Shown one piece after another: positions 8,349 to 17,004 of a stretch of DNA of 64,000 nucleotides. The DNA is from Gordonia tangerina (lineage in GTDB: Bacteria > Actinomycetota > Actinomycetes > Mycobacteriales > Mycobacteriaceae). The stretch is taken from positions 1 to 64,000 of the forward strand of contig NZ_JAKGCU010000023.1 of assembly GCF_021556435.1 (NCBI RefSeq), written 5' to 3'. Each line of letters begins with the position of its first letter. The first letter of the stretch is position 1. The notes below the pieces were generated by a model. It searched no databases. It was not told where the DNA came from and saw only the letters and a list, made by a program, of their open reading frames with translations. The position numbers and the translations under genes are program-made.

Positions 8349-8741
8349 TCACGAGGTGATCAGCGGGCCCACCCCGGACAAGAAGAAGATGAACATCGCC
8401 AGCAGGAACCATGCGGCGCCCTGCCAGATCTGCCACCGTCCACCGGAGCGCCAACTTCGGTAGGTGCGCCACAACGCGGTCAGCGCACCGATCAGCACCA
8501 CGATCGGCGCGAGCACGATCAGTGCGGTCTCGGCGGTGCCGTCGGTGGCACCGGCGACCGTCGCCACGATCAGTGCGATCACCAGTGTCGCGACACCGTG
8601 CACGATGGCCGAACGCACCTCGTTGCCGCGCGGTGCGGGTCCGGTCCGCCCGAAGTCGTTGGGTGCCGCACGGTTCTCGTCGGACTCCGACGGTGCGGCC
8701 GGTGCCCTCCGCTCGCGGTGTAGTTGCTCATGGTTGGTCAT
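8349..8741 (-). CDS. Small membrane protein of unknown function
   Basis: I do not recognise this 130-residue protein. The first ~45 residues are hydrophilic and proline/arginine-rich. Three hydrophobic stretches follow: AIVHGVATLVIALIVATVAG, TALIVLAPIVVLIGALTALW and GAAWFLLAMFIFFLSGVGPL. A basic loop (RTYRSWRSGGRWQIWQ) lies between the last two. The layout suggests an integral membrane protein with three helices. It stands alone, converging with rpmE2 and divergent from the universal stress protein gene. Confidence 0.6.
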   Translation of the reverse strand: MTNHEQLHRERRAPAAPSESDENRAAPNDFGRTGPAPRGNEVRSAIVHGVATLVIALIVATVAGATDGTAETALIVLAPIVVLIGALTALWRTYRSWRSGGRWQIWQGAAWFLLAMFIFFLSGVGPLITS

Positions 8742-8786
8742 CGCTCACCTCAACTCCACCCTACGCGGTCGGTGAAACCTCCTGTG

Positions 8787-8806
8787 ACCGGGACTTTCTG
8801 CCCTTT
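8787..8806. promoter_or_regulatory. DosR/DevR-like box upstream of the universal stress protein gene
   Basis: CGGGACTTTCTGCCC (8789-8803) matches the dormancy-regulator consensus TTSGGGACTWWAGTCCCSAA at SGGGACTWW and at CCC; the right half is weaker. It is 71 bp before the ATG of a two-domain universal stress protein, a class that is common in the mycobacterial DosR regulon. The box could also serve the divergent membrane-protein gene. Confidence 0.5.
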
Positions 8807-8876
8807 GCTCGAACGGCCGCGCAGGGGCAGGATGGCAGGAGGACCTAGGTGGACACGAGTGAGGAGTGGTACCGAA

Positions 8877-9734
8877 ATGAGTGCGATTCTCGTCGGTGTG
8901 GACGGATCGGATGCCTCGGACGCTGCCGTCCGTTGGGCTGCGAAGGCGGCCGTGACCGAAGGCGTGGAACTGAAGCTGGTCGGTGTCTATGACATCAGCA
9001 CCAGCAACTACGCACCGGGCCTGATCATCCCGCAAGACGTCGTCGACGCGATCCGACAGGACGCCACCGACGCGGTACACGCTGCCGCCGAGCTGGCCAA
9101 GCAGACGGCTCCGGACGTGACCCTGCACACCTCGACCGCCGAAGGCGACGCCGCGCGTGTGTTGCTGGAGCTCGGGAAGGACGCCGGCACCATCGTGCTC
9201 GGTACCCGCGGATTGGGCTCGATCAAAGGCTTGTTCCTGGGATCGGTCAGTGTCAGTGTCGCCGCACACTTCCACGGCCGGGTCGTGGTGGTCGCCGGTG
9301 CCGGTGGCGACGGACCGGTGGTGGTGGGTGTCGACGATTCGCCGGTCAGCGATGTGGCGGTGGCCGAAGCCTTTCGGCAGGCCGCGCTGCGTAAGACCAA
9401 GCTCGTGGCCGTGCACACCTGGACACCCCTGGACGTGGACGCCCTGCACGGCTACGGCATCGAGCCCGCCGAGGTCACCCGGATGTCGGGCGAAGCTGTC
9501 GAAGCCGTCGCCGAACGCCTCGCCGGCTACTCGGCCGACAATCCCGACGTCGTCGTCGAACGGGTGGTGATCCCGGAGGAACCGGCCAAGGCCGTCCTCG
9601 ATGCGGCGGGCGACGCACAGCTGATCGTGGTCGGGAGCAGAGGCCGCGGCGGCTTCACCGGGCTGTTGCTGGGCTCGACCAGCCAGAAGATCCTGCACCA
9701 GGCCGAGTGCCCGGTGATGGTCGTGCGGGAGTGA
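8877..9734 (+). CDS. Universal stress protein, tandem UspA domains
   Basis: The product is 285 residues with two UspA repeats. Domain one starts MSAILVGVDGSDASDAAVRWA and ends in GTRGLGSIKGLFLGSVS. Domain two starts GDGPVVVGVDDSPVSDVAV and ends in GSRGRGGFTGLLLGSTSQKIL. Both keep the G-2x-G-9x-G-(S/T) ATP-binding motif, as in M. tuberculosis Rv2623-type proteins. The start was chosen at the ATG with GAGGAG about 9 bases upstream and with the first UspA strand right behind it, not the longer open frame from 8724. A DosR-like box upstream suggests induction under hypoxia or nitric oxide (inference). Confidence 0.92.
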   Translation: MSAILVGVDGSDASDAAVRWAAKAAVTEGVELKLVGVYDISTSNYAPGLIIPQDVVDAIRQDATDAVHAAAELAKQTAPDVTLHTSTAEGDAARVLLELGKDAGTIVLGTRGLGSIKGLFLGSVSVSVAAHFHGRVVVVAGAGGDGPVVVGVDDSPVSDVAVAEAFRQAALRKTKLVAVHTWTPLDVDALHGYGIEPAEVTRMSGEAVEAVAERLAGYSADNPDVVVERVVIPEEPAKAVLDAAGDAQLIVVGSRGRGGFTGLLLGSTSQKILHQAECPVMVVRE

Positions 9735-9743
9735 TCTCGACTC

Positions 9744-9770
9744 GAGAGCTGCCGGATACCGGCAGCTCTC
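9744..9770 (+). terminator. Stem-loop after the universal stress protein gene
   Basis: A perfect 12-bp stem, GAGAGCTGCCGG / CCGGCAGCTCTC, with a 3-base ATA loop, begins 9 bases after the stop codon. It is followed only by GGCTTTGG, so the T-run is weak. Such hairpins commonly end transcripts in actinobacteria. Confidence 0.7.
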
Positions 9771-9802
9771 GGCTTTGGTGGGTGCCGACCTACGATGGTG
9801 GC

Positions 9803-10249
9803 GTGTCGCTGAAGAAGCTCGAACTGTCGGTGGGAGAGTTGGCGCAGCGGGCCGGCATCGCACCGTCGGCAGTGCGGTTCTACGAGGACCAGGGGCTGAT
9901 CTTCAGTCGACGGACCTCCGGCAATCAGCGCCGATATCATCGCGCGATGCTGCGCCGCGTCGCCTTCATCCGCGCCTCGCAGACCGCCGGCATCCCGTTG
10001 GCCGTGATCGCCGACGTGCTCGGCGAACTCGGCGATCACGAGTCGCCGCCGAAGTCGATGTGGGAAGCCGCCTCCAAACGATGGATCGACGACATCAACA
10101 ACCGCATCGCCCTGCTGGAGAACATGCGCGACATGATCGGCTCTTGCGTGGGCTGCGGTTGTCTGTCGCTGGGGGAGTGCCATCTGCTCAATCCCGGCGA
10201 CGAGATGAACAAACTCGGCCCCGGACCGCGGCGGCTGATGCGTGACTGA
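9803..10249 (+). CDS. soxR: Redox-sensitive MerR-family regulator SoxR
   Basis: This 148-residue protein starts at GTG. The MerR winged helix is LSVGELAQRAGIAPSAVRFYEDQGLI, a dimerising helix follows, and the [2Fe-2S] cysteine cluster is CVGCGCLSLGEC (C-x2-C-x-C-x5-C), diagnostic of SoxR. In actinobacteria SoxR answers redox-active metabolites rather than superoxide itself. A -10-like TACGAT ends 6 bases before the GTG, which suggests a leaderless transcript. The MFS carrier gene 109 bp downstream is a possible target, but I see no clear SoxR box. Confidence 0.93.
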   Translation: MSLKKLELSVGELAQRAGIAPSAVRFYEDQGLIFSRRTSGNQRRYHRAMLRRVAFIRASQTAGIPLAVIADVLGELGDHESPPKSMWEAASKRWIDDINNRIALLENMRDMIGSCVGCGCLSLGECHLLNPGDEMNKLGPGPRRLMRD

Positions 10250-10273
10250 GTGGTCCTGAGCGCCGACGATGAT

Positions 10274-10291
10274 CGATGCCGCTGGGCATCG
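10274..10291 (+). terminator. Short hairpin after soxR
   Basis: A 7-bp stem CGATGCC / GGCATCG around a GCTG loop lies 25 bases after the soxR stop. There is no T-run. It may end or pause the soxR transcript. Confidence 0.3.
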
Positions 10292-10358
10292 TGACGTCGC
10301 GGGTCGATAGTGTCGTGATCATCATGGGCCCAGATATCGACACGACAAGACCGGCATC

Positions 10359-11585
10359 GTGAGACAGATCCCCCGCGGAATCTGGGTTCTGCTGGCCGCC
10401 AACGTCGTCATCGCACTCGGATACGGCCTCATCGCGCCTGCGCTGCCGGCATTCGCGCGTAGTTTCAACGTCAGCTTCACCGCGGCATCGGCGGTCGTCT
10501 CCGCATTCGCAGTCATGCGGTTGCTGTTCGCCCCCACCACCGGTCGCCTCGTCACCGTCTTCGGCGAGCGTCGGATCTATCTCATCGGACTGCTCATCGT
10601 CGCGGGCAGCACGTTCGCATGTGCGTTTGCGCAGGGCTATTGGCAACTGCTGCTGTTCCGCGCGGCCGGTGGGGTCGGTTCCACGATGTTCACGGTGTCG
10701 GCGATGGCACTGCTGATCCGGATGGCGCCCGGCGAGATCCGCGGCCGCGTCTCAGGATACTTCTCGGCCGGATTCCTGATCGGAAACATCACCGGTCCGC
10801 TGATCGGCAGCGCCCTGGTCGGTTTCGGTCTGCGGATGCCGTTCGTCGTCTATTCGATCGCCCTGATGATCGCGGCGGCGGTGGTGGCCACACAGTTGCG
10901 CGATCAGGGCGGGCGGCCCGACCCGTCGTCGGCTCCGAGCGCCGGCGTCATCGCATTTCGGACCGCCCTGCGCAACAGCACCTACCGGGCCGTCCTCACG
11001 TCGAACTTCGCGCAGGGATGGGCGTCGATGGGGGTTCGGGTCGCGGTGGTGCCGCTGTTCATCACCGACGGACTCGACGAGGGCGCCGCGATGGCAGGGG
11101 TGGCGCTGGCCGTCTATGCCGTCGGAAACGTGGCCGCCATCGTCGTCGCCGGACGACTGTCGGACACCTTCGGCCGACGGCCGGTGATGCTGCCCGGCCT
11201 CGCCATCGCCACGATCGCCACCGGTGCGCTCGGCCTGTCGCCCAATCTGTTGGTGGCGCTGGGACTCTGTCTGGTCGCCGGAGTCGGCTCCGGCCTGTTT
11301 GCGCCGACACACCAGGCGGCGCTGGCCGACGTGTTGGGCAATCGGCAGCAGGGCGGGTCGGCATTGGCCGCCTACGGTATGTCGTCGGATCTCGGCGCGG
11401 TGAGCGGGCCGGTCGTGGTGGGCTTCGTCGCCGACCGCGCCGGATTCGGTCCGGCGTTCCTGTTGACCGGGGTCGTCACGGCGGTCGCGTTTGTCCTGTG
11501 GTCGTTCGCCGGCGAGACCGCCCCCGCGGTGGTGGGCAGCGGCCCACACCTGACCGAGGTGGAACGCGACCCGAACGATCCCTAA
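10359..11585 (+). CDS. MFS transporter (multidrug-efflux-like)
   Basis: A 408-residue major facilitator protein with about 12 hydrophobic segments. The family loop motif is seen as TTGRLVTVFGERRIYLIG (between helices 2 and 3) and repeated as GRLSDTFGRRPVMLPG after helix 8. The helix-5 motif region GYFSAGFLIGNITGPLIG fits the drug:proton antiporter group. It starts at GTG. TGTCGTG and CACGACA arms lie in the 50 bases before the start. The neighbours are soxR before and arginine deiminase 38 bp after, so either efflux of redox-active compounds or transport linked to arginine is possible; the sequence does not decide. Confidence 0.82.
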   Translation: MRQIPRGIWVLLAANVVIALGYGLIAPALPAFARSFNVSFTAASAVVSAFAVMRLLFAPTTGRLVTVFGERRIYLIGLLIVAGSTFACAFAQGYWQLLLFRAAGGVGSTMFTVSAMALLIRMAPGEIRGRVSGYFSAGFLIGNITGPLIGSALVGFGLRMPFVVYSIALMIAAAVVATQLRDQGGRPDPSSAPSAGVIAFRTALRNSTYRAVLTSNFAQGWASMGVRVAVVPLFITDGLDEGAAMAGVALAVYAVGNVAAIVVAGRLSDTFGRRPVMLPGLAIATIATGALGLSPNLLVALGLCLVAGVGSGLFAPTHQAALADVLGNRQQGGSALAAYGMSSDLGAVSGPVVVGFVADRAGFGPAFLLTGVVTAVAFVLWSFAGETAPAVVGSGPHLTEVERDPNDP

Positions 11586-11623
11586 CACGGGTGAGATCGC
11601 CGGTGACGAACTACCGTTGAGCC

Positions 11624-12859
11624 ATGAGCATTATGGCAGCCGACTACCCGCTGGGATCGCGGTCCGAGGTCGGCAGGCTGCGTGCGGTGATGCTGCATCG
11701 TCCGGGCGACGAACTGCTCCGGCTGACCCCGCGCAACAACGATCAGTTGCTCTTCGACGGGCTGCCCTGGGTGGCGCGAGCTCAGGAAGAACACGATGCC
11801 TTCGCCGACGTGCTGCGGGCCAACGGCGTCGACGTTCACCTGCTGGGTGACCTGCTGACCGAGACGATCGGACACAGTGGCGCGGCGCGCATTCAGGGCA
11901 TCAGTTCGGCGGTCAGTCCGCGCCGGCTGGGGACACACCTCGCCGAGGACCTCGCCGCGCACCTACGGGGTCTGCCGGCGGCCGAACTCGCGCATGTGCT
12001 GACGGCCGGGATGACCTTCGACGAGTTGCCGGTGACCCCGGCGGCCGCATCGTCGTCGTTGGTCCGACGGATGCACCACGGCCCCGAGTTCGCGATCGAA
12101 CCGTTGCCGAATCTGTTGTTCACCCGGGACAGTTCGTTCTGGATCGGTCCGCGTTTCGCGATCACCTCGCTGGCACTTCCTGCGCGCGTGCGGGAGACGT
12201 CGTTGACCGACATCATCTATGCCCATCATCCGCGGTTCCGGGGCGCGCGGCGCGCCTATGAATCGCAGGTCGCTCCCGTCGAAGGTGGCGACGTGCTGTT
12301 GCTCGCGCCGGGAGTCGTGGCGGTGGGGGTGGGGGAGCGAACCACCCCGGCCGGCGCGGAAGCGCTGGCCCGCAGCCTCTTCGACGACGAGTTGGCGCAC
12401 ACCGTGCTGGCGGTCCCGATCGAACAGGCCCGTGCGTTCATGCATCTCGACACGGTGTGCACGATGGTCGACGTCGACGCGGTGGTGATGTATCCGAACA
12501 TCGCCGAGACGATGTCGGCGTTCACGATCCGATCGGTTGGTGACGTGGTGAGCGTGTCCGGGCCCCGCCCTTTTGTGGACGCGGCGGCCGAGGCGATGGG
12601 AATCGAGAAGTTGCGGGTCATCGACACTGGGCTCGACCCGGTGACCGCCGAACGCGAACAGTGGGATGACGGTAACAACACGCTGGCGCTGAGCCCGGGC
12701 GTCGTGGTGTCCTACAACAGGAACGTGGAAACCAACCGCCGCCTGCGGGATTCGGGGATCGAGGTGTTCGAGATCGAGGGCCGTGAGCTCGGGTCGGGCC
12801 GCGGTGGACCGCGGTGTATGTCGTGTCCGCTGGCCCGCGACGAGCTGGGCGGGACCTGA
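11624..12859 (+). CDS. arcA: Arginine deiminase
   Basis: The enzyme hydrolyses L-arginine to citrulline and ammonia. It has 411 residues, the usual length. Catalytic elements are visible: [10 protein letters not shown], the EGGDVL motif with the substrate-binding Glu and Asp, [10 protein letters not shown] with the general-base His, and the nucleophile C398 in GGPRCMSCP (usually CMSMP). No arcB, arcC or arcD is present in the window, so the full ATP-yielding pathway is not encoded here. A YtrA-type GntR gene starts 2 bp after the stop and is likely cotranscribed. Confidence 0.95.
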   Translation: MSIMAADYPLGSRSEVGRLRAVMLHRPGDELLRLTPRNNDQLLFDGLPWVARAQEEHDAFADVLRANGVDVHLLGDLLTETIGHSGAARIQGISSAVSPRRLGTHLAEDLAAHLRGLPAAELAHVLTAGMTFDELPVTPAAASSSLVRRMHHGPEFAIEPLPNLLFTRDSSFWIGPRFAITSLALPARVRETSLTDIIYAHHPRFRGARRAYESQVAPVEGGDVLLLAPGVVAVGVGERTTPAGAEALARSLFDDELAHTVLAVPIEQARAFMHLDTVCTMVDVDAVVMYPNIAETMSAFTIRSVGDVVSVSGPRPFVDAAAEAMGIEKLRVIDTGLDPVTAEREQWDDGNNTLALSPGVVVSYNRNVETNRRLRDSGIEVFEIEGRELGSGRGGPRCMSCPLARDELGGT

Positions 12860-12861
12860 CA

Positions 12862-13227
12862 ATGGATCTGGGTGAGAGTCTCACGATCGATCCCGACGGT
12901 GGCCCGCCGTTCGAACAGGTGCGCAGCGGCATCATCGAACTCATCCGGCGCGGCGACCTCCTGGTGGGGCAACGCATCCCGACCGTCCGTCGGTTGGCGG
13001 CCGATCTCGATCTGGCGCCCAACACGGTGGCCAAGAGCTACCGCGAACTGGAGTCCGCCGGGGTCATCGAGACCCGTGGTCGGCACGGTTCGTTCATCAA
13101 GGCCGGACAGGACACCGCCCGCGACCGGGCCCAACAGGCGACCGTGGACCATGTCGCAGCATTGCGGCAACTGGGTATCGACGACGACGCCATCGTGGCC
13201 CTGGTGCGTCAGGTCGTCAACGGGTGA
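12862..13227 (+). CDS. GntR-family regulator, YtrA subfamily
   Basis: This is a short (121-residue) GntR protein. The winged helix is PPFEQVRSGIIELIRRGDLLVGQRIPTVRRLAADLDLAPNTVAKSYRELE (residues about 12-60), then a small tail with two helices and no large effector domain; that layout defines the YtrA group. Such regulators often repress a linked ABC transporter, but here the partner is arginine deiminase, 2 bp upstream. The start at 12862 removes a 16-residue extension that overlaps arcA. Confidence 0.88.
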   Translation: MDLGESLTIDPDGGPPFEQVRSGIIELIRRGDLLVGQRIPTVRRLAADLDLAPNTVAKSYRELESAGVIETRGRHGSFIKAGQDTARDRAQQATVDHVAALRQLGIDDDAIVALVRQVVNG

Positions 13228-13257
13228 CCCAGTGGCCCCGTCGGTAAACAGCACCAC

Positions 13258-14862
13258 TCAGCCCCAGCTGGGCAACCAGATCTGCTGTTGCCACTGCGCC
13301 GGCGAAATGGGACTGGCCGTGAGGATCGGCCACAGCCAGATGAAGTTGACCACCACCAGTGCCACGTAGACGGCAACGACGAGCACCGCCAGGGTGCGGC
13401 GTTCGGGGCGCCATCGGGCCGTTCGTCCTGCGGTGCGGAGCAGGTCGCCGCAGGCCAGTGCCAGGCCCATCGCCAGGAATGGTGCCATCACCGTTGCGTA
13501 GAAGAAGTACATCTGGCGGTCGAGGTCGGCGAACCACGGCAGCAGTCCGGCCAGGTAGCCGGTGAGTACCGCCGCATATCGCCAGTCGCGGCGCACGATC
13601 CATGACCACAACCCCCACAGCACCATCGGCAGGGCCAACCACCACATCGCGGGCGACCCGATCAGCATCTGCGCGCGGACGCACTCGCCTGCCCCGCACT
13701 GGTCGGGGCCGTTCTCGATGGCGTACAGCATCGGCCGCAAACTCATCGGCCAGGTCCACGGCTTGGATTCCCACGGGTGGTGGTTTCCCGCCGAGTTGGT
13801 GAGGCCGGCGTGGAACTGCAGGATGCCCGATTCGTAGAACCAGAACGAGCGCCACGCGCCCGGTACCCAGGAGAACGAGCCGCCGACCCCGATCTGATTG
13901 CCCACCTCGTATCGGTAGACCGCGGTCTCGCTGTTGAACCAGGGTATGAAGGTGACAAAGTACAGGACGACGGGCAGCACTGCGAGACTCATCCCGGCCG
14001 GGAACAGATCGCGCCGCAGTACCCCGAGCCAGGGGCGTCGTACGTGATAGGCCTTGCGCGCTGCCACGTCGAAACCGACTGCGAGGAGTGCGAAGAACAC
14101 CACGAAGTACGCGCCCGACCACTTGGTACCGCAGGCCAGACCGAGCATGACCCCGGCGGTGAAGCGGTACCAGCGAAACCCCAGCCGGGGGCCGAACGCG
14201 CTGTCGGTGATCCGGCCCTCAACGTAAACCCGATGCATCCGGGCTCGGACCTGATCACGGTCGGCGATCAGCGCGGTGAACGCCGCCACCAGGAACGCCG
14301 CCTGGAAGATGTCGAGCATCCCCATCCGGGACTGGACGAACAGCACGCCGTCGCAGATGGCGAACACCCCGGCGATGGCGCCGACCAGCGTCGAGCGCGT
14401 CATACGGCGAACCGTGCAGTAGATCATCACCACGATGGCGATGCCGGCGACAGCCGGGGCGATCCGCCAGCCCACGGGCCCGTAGCCGAACATCGCCTCA
14501 CCGGCCGCGAGCAACCATTTGCCCACCGGGGGATGGACGACGAGCCCATAGGCCGGGTTGTCCTCGATCCAGTTGCCGCCGGTCAGTACCTGCCAGGCCT
14601 GGGGGACATAGTGTTTCTCGTCGAAGACCGGTGTGCCCTGATCGGTCGGCCGGGCCAGCCCCCAGAGTCGGGTGATGGTGGCCACGGCCGCGATCACCAC
14701 CCCGACCAGCAGACCGCGCCGGCGGTCGGGGGCCCCGAACACCGGGGTCGGGATCGACGGGCCGGGCGCGGTGCCCAGGTCCTCGGCCCGGCCGTGGTCG
14801 ACAGGTGCGGGGAGGTCGCCGTCGGTCGGTGAGTCTCGGTCGAGGACGGCGGAGTCGGTCAC
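13258..14862 (-). CDS. pmt: Polyprenyl-phosphate-mannose protein mannosyltransferase (PMT/GT39)
   Basis: This 534-residue membrane enzyme transfers mannose from polyprenyl-phosphate-mannose to serine/threonine of exported proteins. The first luminal loop has the acidic motif FDEKHYVPQAW, with the catalytic Asp-Glu of the PMT family. About 11 hydrophobic segments follow, and PMT-type loops such as YTFE-like DNPAYGLVVHPPVGKWLLA are seen. The start (GTG at 14862, MTDSAVLDRD) was chosen because the longer open frame to 15147 runs antisense into rsmI. The pmt-rsmI divergent pair is conserved with M. tuberculosis Rv1002c-Rv1003. Confidence 0.92.
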   Translation of the reverse strand: MTDSAVLDRDSPTDGDLPAPVDHGRAEDLGTAPGPSIPTPVFGAPDRRRGLLVGVVIAAVATITRLWGLARPTDQGTPVFDEKHYVPQAWQVLTGGNWIEDNPAYGLVVHPPVGKWLLAAGEAMFGYGPVGWRIAPAVAGIAIVVMIYCTVRRMTRSTLVGAIAGVFAICDGVLFVQSRMGMLDIFQAAFLVAAFTALIADRDQVRARMHRVYVEGRITDSAFGPRLGFRWYRFTAGVMLGLACGTKWSGAYFVVFFALLAVGFDVAARKAYHVRRPWLGVLRRDLFPAGMSLAVLPVVLYFVTFIPWFNSETAVYRYEVGNQIGVGGSFSWVPGAWRSFWFYESGILQFHAGLTNSAGNHHPWESKPWTWPMSLRPMLYAIENGPDQCGAGECVRAQMLIGSPAMWWLALPMVLWGLWSWIVRRDWRYAAVLTGYLAGLLPWFADLDRQMYFFYATVMAPFLAMGLALACGDLLRTAGRTARWRPERRTLAVLVVAVYVALVVVNFIWLWPILTASPISPAQWQQQIWLPSWG

Positions 14863-14897
14863 CCGATCGATCGTAGTGGTCCCTCGTAAGCTGACTG

Positions 14898-15800
14898 ATG
14901 ATGAATGCAGGACGACACCCGGCCGGCGCACCGACACCACACCCATCCGACGACGATGAGGGCTGCCTGTTGTTGGCGGCGACTCCGATGGGGCAGGTCG
15001 AGGACGCCTCGCCGCGACTTCGCGCCGCGCTGGCGTCGGCCGACATCGTGGCCGCGGAGGACACCCGCCGGGCCCGGGCGTTGGCCAACGCGCTGGAAGT
15101 GTCGATCGGCGGCAAATTGGTGAGCTACTACGACCAGGTGGAGGCATCCCGCACGCCCGGGTTGGTCGGCGCTGTCTCCGAGGGGGCGACAGTGCTGCTG
15201 ATCACCGACGCGGGCATGCCCTCGGTGAGCGATCCCGGCTACCGCATCGTCGCCGCATGCGCGCAGGCCGGGCTTCGGGTCACCTGCCTACCGGGGCCGT
15301 CGGCGGTGACGACGGCGTTGGCAGTGTCGGCGCTGCCGTCGGAGCGCTTTTGCTTCGACGGTTTCGCGCCCCGACGCCCGGGTGCGCGGCGTGACTGGCT
15401 CGCCGGCCTCGCCGACCAGCCTCGCACGACCGTCTTCTTCGACTCACCCCATCGGCTCGCCGACACCCTGGCCGACGCGGTCGACGTGCTGGGACCCGAT
15501 CGCCGCGCCGTGGTGTGCCGGGAATTGACCAAGACTTACGAGGAGATCCGCCGCGGCACACTGGCCGAACTCGCGCAGTGGGCATCCGACGGCGTGCGCG
15601 GGGAGATCACCGTGGTCGTCGAGGGAGCCATCGCGCGGGCGCCCGACGCCACCGAACTGGTCGACGAGGTCGAGCGCCTCGTGGCCGGCGGCATGCGCCT
15701 CAAGGATGCGTGTGCGCAGGTGACCCACGCCGGCGGTGCTTCCCGACGTGAGGTGTACCAGGCGGTGCTGGAGCGGCGTCGGCAGGAGCCCGATCGATGA
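14898..15800 (+). CDS. rsmI: 16S rRNA (cytidine1402-2'-O)-methyltransferase
   Basis: RsmI methylates the 2'-O of C1402 in the decoding centre, using S-adenosylmethionine. The 300-residue product has the tetrapyrrole-methylase fold: LLLAATPMGQVEDASPRL, VAAEDTRRARALANAL, the ITDAGMPSVSDPGYRIV loop, and LPGPSAVTTALAVSALP. The C-terminal helical extension (residues ~240-295) is the RsmI type. A TAAGCT -10-like hexamer ends 5 bases before the ATG, so the message may be leaderless. The 3' end overlaps the convergent regulator gene by about 100 bp. Confidence 0.95.
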   Translation: MMNAGRHPAGAPTPHPSDDDEGCLLLAATPMGQVEDASPRLRAALASADIVAAEDTRRARALANALEVSIGGKLVSYYDQVEASRTPGLVGAVSEGATVLLITDAGMPSVSDPGYRIVAACAQAGLRVTCLPGPSAVTTALAVSALPSERFCFDGFAPRRPGARRDWLAGLADQPRTTVFFDSPHRLADTLADAVDVLGPDRRAVVCRELTKTYEEIRRGTLAELAQWASDGVRGEITVVVEGAIARAPDATELVDEVERLVAGGMRLKDACAQVTHAGGASRREVYQAVLERRRQEPDR

Positions 15801-17001
15801 CGGCGCCCTGGTCGGGTTGGTCGGTCGCGACGTGCAGGGTGACCCCGGGTGCGAGTCGGTAAGGCCGGCTGGTGATGAGGGCTCCCACCGCACGCCGCAA
15901 CCGGGACATCTCGGCGCGCACCGTCACCGTGTGGCCGGTGTCGCCGAATATCAGTCGGCTCAGTCGGGCCGACGTGAGACCCGAATCAGCGGCCTCGGCC
16001 AGCAGGAGCAGGATCTGCGCGTGACGTCGGGTCAACACCGTGCGCCACTCGTCGCCGTCACCTTCGACGGTCAGCGACGGTTCCCCACGCAGGTCGAGTG
16101 AGGCCACGATCGGGTTCGCCGGACCGACGCGGCGCAACAGCCACCCGGTGCCGACCGGCTGGGCGATGCAGCTCCCGATGCCGGGGACGAATTGCGGCAC
16201 GTCCTCCGACGGTGCCGCGACGGCCGCAGGCGAACTGCAGCCCCGGCTGTCGGCGACCCATCCATCGCGATCGACCAGCAGAGCGGGCCCGCGGATTCCG
16301 GTGAGGCTCGCTCCGGCGCTCCGGCGCAGTTCCGCGAGCGAACGGGCGTGGGCGGCGGCGATCTCGTGTTCACCCAGCGCAGCGAGACTGGTGGCGAAGG
16401 CGGTGGAGGACGGCTGAACTGCGGTCGCCGGCCCGGCCAAGCCGACGATGCCGGTCAAGACCCCGGTCCGGGGGTCGTGGACAGGGGCCGCGGCACAGTA
16501 CAGCGACTGCAGCGCGTGGTTGTAGTGTTCGGTGCCGAACACCCGGATCGAGCGGTGTTCGGTCATCACCAACGAGACGGCGGTGGTGGCGGTGGACTGC
16601 TCGTCCCACCGGCTGCCCTCCACCAACTCCAGGGTGTCGGCGACGTCGAGCCAGCGTTGGGTTCCGCCGCGCCACAGCAACACTCCATCGGCGTCGAACA
16701 CCCCCATCATCAGCTCGGAGTCGTCGGCGCTGTCGGCAAAGATCTGCTGCAGCCGTTCGACCCCGACAGCCAACGGATTGGCCGCCTGTCGGATCTCGAC
16801 GTCGGAAGTCTCGAGATGGACCGGAGCATGCTGATCTGCCCGCGCGCCGGCCGCACTGACACGTCGCCAGGACGCTGCCACTTCGGTACGTTCGGTCGGC
16901 ACCGGCAATTCGGCAGTGACCTCTATCGCTGATTCATCACCCCGACCGCGAGCCGACCCCGTACCTCCCGTACCGGGAAGTATGGAACCTCGCATTCTCA
17001 C
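15700..17001 (-). CDS. GAF-domain transcriptional regulator with C-terminal winged helix
   Basis: This 433-residue protein is built like the N-terminal sensor of AcoR-type regulators. ELMMGVFDADGVLLWRGG and then ATTAVSLVMTEHRSIRVFGTEHYNHALQSLYCAAAPVHDP (about residues 100-185) form the GAF-like ligand domain. There is no AAA+ sigma-54 domain; instead a DNA-binding helical part follows near residues 320-390 (RRHAQILLLLAEAADSGLTSARL, TVRAEMSRLRRAVG). This domain arrangement is widespread in mycolic-acid actinomycetes, with no fixed function known to me. The gene follows pabB with 3 bp between them, so it is probably cotranscribed. The last ~35 residues are low-complexity and run antisense into rsmI. 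Confidence 0.75.
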   Translation of the reverse strand: MRMRGSILPGTGGTGSARGRGDESAIEVTAELPVPTERTEVAASWRRVSAAGARADQHAPVHLETSDVEIRQAANPLAVGVERLQQIFADSADDSELMMGVFDADGVLLWRGGTQRWLDVADTLELVEGSRWDEQSTATTAVSLVMTEHRSIRVFGTEHYNHALQSLYCAAAPVHDPRTGVLTGIVGLAGPATAVQPSSTAFATSLAALGEHEIAAAHARSLAELRRSAGASLTGIRGPALLVDRDGWVADSRGCSSPAAVAAPSEDVPQFVPGIGSCIAQPVGTGWLLRRVGPANPIVASLDLRGEPSLTVEGDGDEWRTVLTRRHAQILLLLAEAADSGLTSARLSRLIFGDTGHTVTVRAEMSRLRRAVGALITSRPYRLAPGVTLHVATDQPDQGAVIDRAPADAAPAPPGTPHVGKHRRRGSPAHTHP

Positions 17002-17004
17002 ATG

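Noticed and set aside
9735..10358. A SoxR box before soxR or the MFS gene
   Set aside because: No CCTCAAGTTAACTTGAGG-like dyad is present; only a 7-bp TGTCGTG/CACGACA pair, too weak to assign.
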